Below, in pieces: positions 1-8,782 of a stretch of 64,000 nucleotides of DNA. Within the stretch, counting starts at the first letter, position 1. Every line of letters begins with the position of its first letter. The stretch is from assembly GCF_041296385.1 (NCBI RefSeq), contig NW_027183804.1:3286001-3350000 (forward strand), in the 5' to 3' direction. Origin of the DNA: Aphelocoma coerulescens (lineage: Eukaryota > Chordata > Aves > Passeriformes > Corvidae). The notes beneath the pieces were generated by a model. That model searched no databases. It saw only the letters and a program-made list of their open reading frames with translations, and was not told the origin of the DNA. Both the position numbers and the translations under genes were made by a program.

Positions 1-2179
1 CGGGATTGCTCAGTTCTTTGGCAGTGCCCCGCCCATGTGGCTGGAGAAGAAAGAGCTCTGAAACTTCTCTCAAGAATCGCTCCCTATTTCTTTCCATGGG
101 CCTGGCTGTCTAGGGATGTTTCAGGAGACCCCACTGAAACACGGAAGGACTCTCCAATTATCCCAGCTTTCTCTCCACAGCGAGAGGTTTGAATATTTAG
201 CATTGTTATCCTTTTGCTGTGTGTTTGTTAAATAAAGAGTTTCTATCTCTTTCACTTTCTTCCGAGGAAAATTCTTTTTTCCCGAACCTGGTGGGGGAGG
301 GCTGGGTGTAACCTGCCTTCTACCAGAGGATATTTTCCTCCACATTTGTCCAGACCGGCACAGCCTGTCCTTTCCCTGGGTCGCTGTTGCAGATGGAAGC
401 TGCTGGTGCCATTCTCAGCTTGAAGCCCTCTTTTGATGCAAGCAGATGTTGCCAGCTGTGTTCAGCAGCTGTGCCTCAATGTTTCTGCAAAGCTTTTGTG
501 TTCCTCATGGAACCAAGGAGCCTTTGTGACACTGCAGGGGCTGATGGCATCAAGGAGACAATTGTGACAGTACATAACCTCCTAGAAACAAGGCTCCATT
601 GTGACACCGTGGGGAATCATGGACTCAAGGAGCCCATTGTGACACGGCCAGGCTGCATGGAACCAATGGTTCATTGTTACACTGCGGATTCAAGAAGACC
701 ATGGTGACACCACGGAGCATCATGGAACCATACGTCCATTGTGACACAGCGGGGCCTCATGGAAACAAGGGCACCATTGTGGCAAAGCAGGGCCTAATGG
801 AAGCATGGAGAGCATTGTGACACTAAGGAAACTCCTGGAAGCAAGATGACCACTGGCACATCATGGAACCTCATGGAAGCAAGCCTCCATGATGACTTTG
901 GAGGGCCTCATGGAGCACAGGATCCATTGTGACACAGCAGGACCTGGTGCAACCAAGGAGCCTTTGTGATACTCCAGATGCGCATGGAAGCCAGGGTGCA
1001 CTGAGACACAGCGGGGCCTTGTTGGAACCAAAGACACCTCTGCAAAAAGCAGGCGAGCTCATAGAAGCAAGGAGTCCATTGTTACAACATAAAACCTGTG
1101 GAACCAAGGGACCATTGTGACACTGCGGGGCCTCATGGAACCAATTGTCCATGATGACAATGCGGATCAAAGGAGACCATGGTGACACTGCAAAAACCGC
1201 ATGGAACCAAGGAGCCATTGTGACACAGTGGGGCCTCATGGAATCAAGGAGACCATTGTGACCCAGGTGTTGCATGTGAAGGCAAGGAGCCATTGTGCCA
1301 CTTTGGGCTTCTTCCCTTGAGCTCTGCAGCTGGCTGTCCCAGCCCAGCGCACCATGTGCCACCTGCTCTCCTCAGGCCTCTGCCTGCACACAGGCCCAGG
1401 AGAAGTTTTCCTGTTTGCAAGGAAAGAATGGAAAAGCCTGAGCAGGTTTCCTAAACAACAAACCCCGCTCAGGAGCCACATGCTCAGTACAGGCTGCCTG
1501 GAACGATGGCCCCTTTCTACAAGGGTCAGTGTGAGCAGGAATGATCTCTGGGAGCAGAATTCTCGGAGTCTTTCCACTGAATTCTCTGTGCCTGTGTCTT
1601 GGGGTGACTTTAGGATGTGTATCCCCTATGGCTGCTCTATGCCCAGAAGTTAACTTGGTGCATTTCTGTGCCTTTCAACTGAGCCTGAGAGGGGGGAGAG
1701 GAAAAAAAACTGGACAAACTTCTCAGAGCGTTTGTTCAAGGACACACATACACACTCCTCTGCATCCTGCTTGCAGCAAGAGTGCAGGAAGCAACCTTCT
1801 TGCTTTTGAGCCAGTTTTCAGCTCCTTTTCTCTGCAGGGAGATGGAGAGTTGAACTTTGTTCTCCTGGGACTTCGGGGGTTTTTTTTCCCTTCTTCTCTT
1901 CTTGACTGTTTCAACATCAGACCACACTGGGACAATTTTCGCCCGAGGTGGGGGCCCTGAATGTGGGCCCATGAGCCAGCTCCAAGGAGGAGGAGGGAGA
2001 CTACACCTCCAGAAGTGTTGGGGTTCCTCCCCCCTGCCATGAGGTCATGGGAGAGGGGACCCTGGGGTAGAGGCACGGCCTGGGCACAGGGTCTCCCTGC
2101 TCCCTGCTCATATGTGCCCTAATCCTGTTCAGCACTGGTTATTTTGTGTTGCCCTGTGCCAGGAGGGCCCTGCTTGTCC
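1..2179 (+). repeat. Macrosatellite unit 1 (2,179 bp, short subfamily)
   Basis: The minisatellite block is at 503-1307 and has one 38-bp monomer fewer than units 3-29. AATAAA lies at 231-236. Two private 1-bp gains (gcaagcag near 440 and an A-run near 1190) explain the length. It shares ccatgggcctggctg (near 95) and gaaacaagggcacc (near 760) with unit 2 only. Its first part carries class A variants (cttctaccag, gttcattgttacactgcgg, catacgtcc) and its second part carries class B variants (gccactttgg, ctcggagtc, gagtgcagg, 8-T run), so it is a mosaic. Confidence 0.97.
503..1307 (+). repeat. Minisatellite block of unit 1 (22 monomers)
   Basis: A tandem run of degenerate monomers mostly 36-39 bp long, each recognisable by a tgacac-like core, a gg-rich step, and a catggaaccaagga-like step. 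The monomer carrying gggacattgtggggaatc in units 3-29 is absent here: the sequence passes directly from gcatggagagcatt to gtgacactaagg. Monomer lengths are not multiples of three, so no reading frame is kept along the block. Confidence 0.9.
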
Positions 2180-4356
2180 CGGGATTGCTCAGTTCTTTGG
2201 CAGTGCCCCGCCCATGTGGCTGGAGAAGAAAGAGCTCTGAAACTTCTCTCAAGAATCGCTCCCTATTTCTTTCCATGGGCCTGGCTGTCTAGGGATGTTT
2301 CAGGAGAGCCCACTGAAACACGGAAGGACTCTCCAGTTATCCCAGCTTTCTCTCCACAGCGAGAGGTTTGAATATTTAGCATTGTTATCCTTTTGCTGTG
2401 TGTTTGTTAAATAAAGAGTTTCTATCTGTTTCACTTTCTTCCGAGGAAAATTCTTTTTTCCCGAACCTGGTGGGGGAGGGCTGGGTGTAACCTGCCTTCA
2501 ACCAGAGGATATTTTCCTCCAGATTTGTCCAGACCGGCACAGCCTGTCCTTTCCCTGGGGCTCTGTTGCAGATGGAAGCTGCTGGTGCCATTGTCAGCTT
2601 GAAGCCCTCTTTTGATGCAGCAGATGTTGCCAGCTGTGTTCAGCAGCTGTGGCTCAATGTTTCTGCAAAGCTTTTGTGTTCCTCATGGAACCAAGGAGCC
2701 TTTGTGACACTGCAGGGGCTGATGGCATCAAGGAGACAATTGTGACAGTACAGAACCTCCTAGAAACAAGGCTCCATTGTGACACCGTGGGGAATCATGG
2801 ACTCAAGGAGCCCATTGTGACACGGCCAGGCCGCATGGAACCAATGGTCCATTGTTACACTGCGGATTCAAGAAGACCATGGTGACACCACGGAGCATCA
2901 CGGAACCATACGTCCATTGTGACACAGCGGGGCCTCATGGAAACAAGGGCACCATTGTGGCAAAGCAGGGCCTAATGGAAGCATGGAGAGCATTGTGACA
3001 CTAAGGAAACTCCTGGAACCAAGATGACCACTGGCACATCATGGAACCTCATGGAAGCAAGCCTCCATGATGACTTTGGAGGGCCTCATGGAGCACAGGA
3101 TCCATTGTGACACAGCAGGACCTGGTGCAACCAAGGAGCCTTTGTGATACTCCAGATGCGCATGGAAGCCAGGGTGCACTGAGACACAGCGGGGCCTTGT
3201 TGGAACCAAAGACACCTCTGCAAAAAGCAGGCGAGCTCATAGAAGCAAGGAGTCCATTGTTACAACATAAAACCTGTGGAACCAAGGGACCATTGTGACA
3301 CTGCGGGGCCTCATGGAACCAATTGTCCATGATGACAATGCGGATCAAAGGAGACCATGGTGACACTGCGGAACCGCATGGAACCAAGGAGCCATTGTGA
3401 CACAGTGGGGCCTCATGGAATCAAGGAGACCATTGTGACCCAGGTGTTGCATGTGAAGGCAAGGAGCCATTGTGCCACTTTGGGCTTCTTCCCTTGAGCT
3501 CTGCAGCTGGCTGTCCCAGCCCAGCGCACCATGTGCCACCTGCTCTCCTCAGGCCTCTGCCTGCACACAGGCCCAGGAGAAGTTTTCCTGTTTGCAAGGA
3601 AAGAATGGAAAAGCCTGAGCAGGTTTCCTAAACAACAAACCCCGCTCAGGAGCCACATGCTCAGTACAGGCTGCCTGGAACGATGGCCCCTTTCTACAAG
3701 GGTCAGTGTGAGCAGGAATGATCTCTGGGAGCAGAATTCTCGGAGTCTTTCCACTGAATTCTCTGTGCCTGTGTCTTGGGGTGACTTTAGGATGTGTATC
3801 CCCTATGGCTGCTCTATGCCCAGAAGTTAACTTGGTGCATTTCTGTGCCTTTCAACTGAGCCTGAGAGGGGGGAGAGGAAAAAAAACTGGACAAACTTCT
3901 CAGAGCGTTTGTTCAAGGACACACATACACACTCCTCTGCATCCTGCTTGCAGCAAGAGTGCAGGAAGCAACCTTCTTGCTTTTGAGCCAGTTTTCAGCT
4001 CCTTTTCTCTGCAGGGAGATGGAGAGTTGAACTTTGTTCTCCTGGGACTTCGGGGGTTTTTTTTCCCTTCTTCTCTTCTTGACTGTTTCAACATCAGACC
4101 ACACTGGGACAATTTTCGCCCGAGGTGGGGGCCCTGAATGTGGGCCCATGAGCCAGCTCCAAGGAGGAGGAGGGAGACTACACCTCCAGAAGTGTTGGGG
4201 TTCCTCCCCCCTGCCATGAGGTCATGGGAGAGGGGACCCTGGGGTAGAGGCATGGCCTGGGCATGGGGTCTCCCTGCTCCCTGCTCACATGTGCCCTAAT
4301 CCTGTTCAGCACTGGTTATTTTGTGTTGCCCTGTGCCAGGAGGGCCCTGCTTGTCC
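2180..4356 (+). repeat. Macrosatellite unit 2 (2,177 bp, short subfamily)
   Basis: The shortest unit. Its minisatellite at 2681-3484 lacks the same 38-bp monomer as unit 1, and it shares the ccatgggcctggctg variant and gaaacaaggg with unit 1. AATAAA is at 2410-2415. It keeps catacgtcc (class A) but has cttcaaccag and class B variants downstream. It has gagagccc rather than gagacccc near 2306, a variant otherwise seen in units 6, 7 and 22. Confidence 0.97.
2681..3484 (+). repeat. Minisatellite block of unit 2 (22 monomers)
   Basis: Same organisation as in unit 1, also one monomer short. Because the missing segment equals a single repeat monomer, the length change is a monomer gain or loss inside the minisatellite and not a random deletion. 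Confidence 0.9.
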
Positions 4357-4586
4357 CGGGATTGCTCAGTTCTTTGGCAGTGCCCCGCCCATGTGGCTGG
4401 AGAAGAAAGAGCTCTGAAACTTCTCTCAAGAATCGCTCCCTATTTCTTTCCACGGGCCTCGCTGTCTAGGGATGTTTCAGGAGACCCCACTGAAACACGG
4501 AAGGACTCTCCAATTATCCCAGCTTTCTCTCCACAGCGAGAGGTTTGAATATTTAGCATTGTTATCCTTTTGCTGTGTGTTTGTTA

Positions 4587-4592
4587 AATAAA
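4587..4592 (+). promoter_or_regulatory. Polyadenylation signal AATAAA (reference copy, unit 3)
   Basis: A canonical AATAAA sits in tgtgtttgttaaataaagag, with T/GU-rich sequence on both sides and ctttcac shortly after, the arrangement expected at an LTR R region. It recurs at offset +230 from each unit start (for example 231, 2410, 9013, 62147). It reads on the + strand, which sets the likely sense strand of the LTR-like part. Whether it is used is unknown. Confidence 0.55.
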
Positions 4593-4857
4593 GAGTTTCT
4601 ATCTGTTTCACTTTCTTCCGAGGAAAATTCTTTTTTCCCGAACCTGGTGGGGGAGGGCTGGGTGTAACCTGCCTTCAACCAGAGGATATTTTCCTCCAGA
4701 TTTGTCCAGACCGGCACAGCCTGTCCTTTCCCTGGGGCTCTGTTGCAGATGGAAGCTGCTGGTGCCATTCTCAGCTTGAAGCCCTCTTTTGATGCAGCAG
4801 ATGTTGCCAGCTGTGTTCAGCAGCTGTGGCTCAATGTTTCTGCAAAGCTTTTGTGTT

Positions 4858-5698
4858 CCTCATGGAACCAAGGAGCCTATGTGACACTGCAGGGGCTGAT
4901 GGCATCAAGGAGACAATTGTGACAGTACAGAACCTCCTAGAAACAAGGCTCCATTGTGACACCGTGGGGAATCATGGACTCAAGGAGCCCATTGTGACAC
5001 GGCCAGGCCGCATGGAACCAATGGTCCATTGTTACACGGCGGATTCAAGAAGACCATGGTGACACCACGGAGCATCACGGAACCATAGTCCATTGTGACA
5101 CAGCGGGGCCTCATGGAAACGAGGGCACCATTGTGGCAAAGCAGGGCCTAATGGAAGCATGGAGAGCATTGGGACATTGTGGGGAATCATGGAAGCATGG
5201 AGAGCATTGTGACACTAAGGAAACTCCTGGAACCAAGATGACCACTGGCACATCATGGAACCTCATGGAAGCAAGGCTCCATGATGACTTTGGAGGGCCT
5301 CATGGAGCACAGGATCCATTGTGACACAGCAGGACCTGGTGCAACCAAGGAGCCTTTGTGATACTCCAGATGCGCATGGAAGCCAGGGTGCACTGAGACA
5401 CAGCGGGGCCTTGTTGGAACCAAAGACACCTCTGCAAAAAGCAGGCGAGCTCATAGAAGCAAGGAGTCCATTGTTACAACATCAAACCTGTGGAACCAAG
5501 GGACCATTGTGACACTGCGGGGCCTCATGGAACCAATTGTCCATGATGACAATGCGGATCAAAGGAGACCATGGTGACACTGCGGAACCGCATGGAACCA
5601 AGGAGCCATTGTGACACAGTGGGGCCTCATGGAATCAAGGAGACCATTGTGACCCAGGTGTTGCATGTGAAGGCAAGGAGCCATTGTGCCACTTTGGG
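4858..5698 (+). repeat. Minisatellite block, reference copy (23 monomers, 841 bp)
   Basis: Cutting before each catgg/tcatgg-like step gives 23 consecutive monomers of 38, 38, 37, 38, 35, 29, 36, 38, 39, 38, 37, 37, 38, 37, 36, 39, 39, 36, 36, 29, 37, 36 and 38 bp. The shared pattern is cctcatggaaccaaggag, then ccattgtgacac, then a gcgggg-like step. Monomers within a unit are quite diverged from each other, while the same monomer in different units is nearly identical. The minisatellite is therefore older than the 2.2-kb amplification. Two short 29-bp monomers (6th and 20th) sit in similar contexts. In other units the block starts at unit start +501 and ends at +1341 (+1342 in units with catacgtcc; 14551 in unit 7). 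Confidence 0.9.
5166..5203 (+). repeat. 38-bp monomer present in units 3-29, absent from units 1-2
   Basis: The stretch beginning gggacattgtggggaatcat and ending in a second agagcatt is the extra material relative to units 1-2. Both of its sides carry gcatggagagcatt, so it looks like the product of an exchange between adjacent monomers. The exact breakpoint within the repeated flank cannot be fixed. Confidence 0.8.
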
Positions 5699-5994
5699 CT
5701 TCTTCCCTTGAGCTCTGCAGCTGGCTGTCCCAGCCCAGCGCACCATGTGCCACCTGCTCTCCTCAGGCCTCTGCCTGCACACAGGCCCAGGAGAAGTTTT
5801 CCTGTTTGCAAGGAAAGAATGGAAAAGCCTGAGCAGGTTTCCTAAACAACAAACCCCGCTCAGGAGCCACATGCTCAGTACAGGCTGCCTGGAACGATGG
5901 CCCCTTTCTACAAGGGTCAGTGTGAGCAGGAATGATCTCTGGGAGCAGAATTCTCGGAGTCTTTCCACTGAATTCTCTGTGCCTGTGTCTTGGG
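5699..5994 (+). repeat. Non-minisatellite spacer, reference copy (unit 3)
   Basis: About 296 bp between the minisatellite and the LTR-like region, with no internal repeat. It contains a CTCF-like motif on the minus strand (5747-5760) and two gaattc sites about 24 bp apart near 5949-5975. A 99-codon frame from the ATG at 5745 stays open in all units, but its variation shows no sign of selection, so I do not call it a gene. The sequence may be an old U3 or internal retroviral remnant. I do not recognise it firmly. Confidence 0.6.
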
Positions 5995-6077
5995 GTGACT
6001 TTAGGATGTGTATCCCCTATGGCTGCTCTATGCCCCGAAGTTAACTTTGTGCATTTCTGTGCCTTTCAACTGAGCCT

Positions 6078-6100
6078 GAGAGGGGGGAGAGGAAAAAAAA
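6078..6100 (+). other. Purine tract (polypurine-tract-like), reference copy
   Basis: Twenty-three consecutive purines: G-rich first, then A-rich, followed by ctggacaaac (ccggacaaac in several class A units). Retroviral LTRs are preceded by a polypurine tract, so this could mark a U3 boundary. An equally good reading is a purine-rich patch inside the LTR. Present in all units. Confidence 0.4.
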
Positions 6101-6270
6101 CTGGACAAACTTCTCAGAGCGTTTGTTCAAGGACACACATACACACTCCTCTGCATCCTGCTTGCAGCAAGAGTGCAGGAAGCAACCTTCTTGCTTTTGA
6201 GCCAGTTTTCAGCTCCTTTTCTCTGCAGGGAGATGGAGAGTTGAACTTTGTTCTCCTGGGACTTTGGGGG

Positions 6271-6293
6271 TTTTTTTCCCTTCTTCTCTTCTT
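6271..6293 (+). other. Pyrimidine tract with variable T run, reference copy
   Basis: An unbroken pyrimidine run of 7-9 T, then CCC and TTCTTCTCTTCTT, directly after a G run. Units 3, 4, 7, 13, 16, 19, 21, 23, 26 and 28 have acttt + 5 G + 7 T. Most others have acttc + 5 G + 8 T, and unit 22 has 4 G + 9 T. The length change shifts any reading frame through it, which argues against coding. Confidence 0.75.
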
Positions 6294-6569
6294 GACTGTT
6301 TCAACATCAGACCACACTGGGACAATTTTCGCCCGAGGTGGGGGCCCTGAATGTGGGCCCATGAGCCAGCTCCAAGGAGGAGGAGGGAGACTACACCTCC
6401 AGAAGTGTTGGGGTTCCTCCCCCCTGCCATGAGGTCATGGGAGAGGGGACCCTGGGGTAGAGGCATGGCCTGGGCACAGGGTCTCCCTGCTCCCTGCTCA
6501 CATGTGCCCTAATCCTGTTCAGCACTGGTTATTTTGTGTTGCCCTGTGCCAGGAGGGCCCTGCTTGTCC

Positions 6570-8782
6570 CGGGATTGCTCAGTTCTTTGGCAGTGCCCCG
6601 CCCATGTGGCTGGAGAAGAAAGAGCTCTGAAACTTCTCTCAAGAATCGCTCCCTATTTCTTTCCACGGGCCTCGCTGTCTAGGGATGTTTCAGGAGACCC
6701 CACTGAAACACGGAAGGACTCTCCAATTATCCCAGCTTTCTCTCCACAGCGAGAGGTTTGAATATTTAGCATTGTTATCCTTTTGCTGTGTGTTTGTTAA
6801 ATAAAGAGTTTCTATCTGTTTCACTTTCTTCCGAGGAAAATTCTTTTTTCCCGAACCTGGTGGGGGAGGGCTGGGTGTAACCTGCCTTCAACCAGAGGAT
6901 ATTTTCCTCCAGATTTGTCCAGACCGGCACAGCCTGTCCTTTCCCTGGGGCTCTGTTGCAGATGGAAGCTGCTGGTGCCATTCTCAGCTTGAAGCCCTCT
7001 TTTGATGCAGCAGATGTTGCCAGCTGTGTTCAGCAGCTGTGGCTCAATGTTTCTGCAAAGCTTTTGTGTTCCTCATGGAACCAAGGAGCCTATGTGACAC
7101 TGCAGGGGCTGATGGCATCAAGGAGACAATTGTGACAGTACAGAACCTCCTAGAAACAAGGCTCCATTGTGACACCGTGGGGAATCATGGACTCAAGGAG
7201 CCCATTGTGACACGGCCAGGCCGCATGGAACCAATGGTCCATTGTTACACGGCGGATTCAAGAAGACCATGGTGACACCACGGAGCATCACGGAACCATA
7301 GTCCATTGTGACACAGCGGGGCCTCATGGAAACGAGGGCACCATTGTGGCAAAGCAGGGCCTAATGGAAGCATGGAGAGCATTGGGACATTGTGGGGAAT
7401 CATGGAAGCATGGAGAGCATTGTGACACTAAGGAAACTCCTGGAACCAAGATGACCACTGGCACATCATGGAACCTCATGGAAGCAAGCCTCCATGATGA
7501 CTTTGGAGGGCCTCATGGAGCACAGGATCCATTGTGACACAGCAGGACCTGGTGCAACCAAGGAGCCTTTGTGATACTCCAGATGCGCATGGAAGCCAGG
7601 GTGCACTGAGACACAGCGGGGCCTTGTTGGAACCAAAGACACCTCTGCAAAAAGCAGGCGAGCTCATAGAAGCAAGGAGTCCATTGTTACAACATCAAAC
7701 CTGTGGAACCAAGGGACCATTGTGACACTGCGGGGCCTCATGGAACCAATTGTCCATGATGACAATGCGGATCAAAGGAGACCATGGTGACACTGCGGAA
7801 CCGCATGGAACCAAGGAGCCATTGTGACACAGTGGGGCCTCATGGAATCAAGGAGACCATTGTGACCCAGGTGTTGCATGTGAAGGCAAGGAGCCATTGT
7901 GCCACTTTGGGCTTCTTCCCTTGAGCTCTGCAGCTGGCTGTCCCAGCCCAGCGCACCATGTGCCACCTGCTCTCCTCAGGCCTCTGCCTGCACACAGGCC
8001 CAGGAGAAGTTTTCCTGTTTGCAAGGAAAGAATGGAAAAGCCTGAGCAGGTTTCCTAAACAACAAACCCCGCTCAGGAGCCACATGCTCAGTACAGGCTG
8101 CCTGGAACGATGGCCCCTTTCTACAAGGGTCAGTGTGAGCAGGAATGATCTCTGGGAGCAGAATTCTCGGAGTCTTTCCACTGAATTCTCTGTGCCTGTG
8201 TCTTGGGGTGACTTTAGGATGTGTATCCCCTATGGCTGCTCTATGCCCCGAAGTTAACTTTGTGCATTTCTGTGCCTTTCAACTGAGCCTGAGAGGGGGG
8301 AGAGGAAAAAAAACTGGACAAACTTCTCAGAGCGTTTGTTCAAGGACACACATACACACTCCTCTGCATCCTGCTTGCAGCAAGAGTGCAGGAAGCAACC
8401 TTCTTGCTTTTGAGCCAGTTTTCAGCTCCTTTTCTCTGCAGGGAGATGGAGAGTTGAACTTTGTTCTCCTGGGACTTTGGGGGTTTTTTTCCCTTCTTCT
8501 CTTCTTGACTGTTTCAACATCAGACCACACTGGGACAATTTTCGCCCGAGGTGGGGGCCCTGAATGTGGGCCCATGAGCCAGCTCCAAGGAGGAGGAGGG
8601 AGACTACACCTCCAGAAGTGTTGGGGTTCCTCCCCCCTGCCATGAGGTCATGGGAGAGGGGACCCTGGGGTAGAGGCATGGCCTGGGCACAGGGTCTCCC
8701 TGCTCCCTGCTCACATGTGCCCTAATCCTGTTCAGCACTGGTTATTTTGTGTTGCCCTGTGCCAGGAGGGCCCTGCTTGTCC
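6570..8782 (+). repeat. Macrosatellite unit 4 (2,213 bp)
   Basis: Near-identical to unit 3, including the 7-T run and the tgccccgaag variant. Minisatellite 7071-7911, AATAAA 6800-6805. It differs from unit 3 by gcaagcctcc in place of gcaaggctcc near 7484. The 3-4 pair is probably a recent duplication. Confidence 0.98.
6932..7070 (+). repeat. Linker between LTR-like part and minisatellite (reference copy, unit 4)
   Basis: About 139 bp with no internal repeat, from gcctgtcctttccctgggg to gcttttgtgtt. It contains a single aagctt site. Nothing recognisable as a gene or RNA. Unit 1 has a private 1-bp insertion in its copy. The join between this linker and the LTR-like end may be the original insertion junction. 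Confidence 0.6.

Larger units (their letters stand above)
4357..6569 (+). repeat. Macrosatellite unit 3 (2,213 bp)
   Basis: First unit with the full 23-monomer minisatellite (4858-5698). AATAAA is at 4587-4592. It is nearly identical to unit 4: both are class B throughout, except that they carry the class A-style actttgggggttttttt (7 T) near 6262-6277. With unit 5 they share tgccccgaagttaactttg, seen again in units 15, 18 and 29. I used this unit as the reference for the sub-unit annotation. Confidence 0.98.
5995..6931 (+). mobile_element. LTR-like segment of avian endogenous-retrovirus type (reference copy, units 3-4)
   Basis: From gtgactttaggatgtgtatc through the unit boundary to gtccagaccggcaca the sequence reads like a solo LTR remnant. 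It holds a 23-nt purine run (6078-6100), a pyrimidine run (6271-6293), a GC-box-like ccccgccc (6597-6604), gagaccccactgaaacac, tatcccagctttctctccac, AATAAA (6800-6805), then cccgaacctggtgggggagg and a CA-type end. I recall this order and wording from passerine ERV LTRs, but that is memory, not a search. The 5' limit is uncertain: it could begin at the purine run or further upstream. No retroviral gene accompanies it. The same segment repeats in every unit. Confidence 0.5.

Noticed and set aside
1937..1953. CENP-B-box-like sequence (ttcg....a..tggg)
   Set aside because: It matches 8 of 9 essential bases, but a one-mismatch match is expected about 0.3-0.5 times per unit by chance. Units 20 and 25 lose it, and to my knowledge a CENP-B/box system is not established in birds.
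4826..5512. Several 63-98-codon frames on both strands of the minisatellite
   Set aside because: They are by-products of the repeat. Monomer lengths are mostly not multiples of three, frames break and restart within each unit, and no known protein pattern is seen.
4858..5698. CRISPR array (repeats of about 37 bp)
   Set aside because: There is no alternation of constant repeats and unique spacers. The monomers are contiguous and all diverged, in a eukaryotic-looking sequence without cas genes.
4858..5698. Avian 41-bp CNM/PO41-type satellite
   Set aside because: The monomer is 36-39 bp, and its sequence lacks the A/T-cluster pattern I recall for those families. A database comparison would settle this.
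5745..6044. 99-codon frame open in every unit as a possible gene
   Set aside because: The units are so alike that an open frame costs nothing to keep. The few differences between units include at least four amino-acid changes (P/A, T/S, R/Q twice) against about two silent ones, which is near neutral. There is no start context, domain or splice logic.
5932..6432. 139- or 166-codon frame across the pyrimidine tract
   Set aside because: Its reading frame and length switch with the 7- or 8-T run between units, and other frames overlap it on both strands. Not compatible with a conserved protein.
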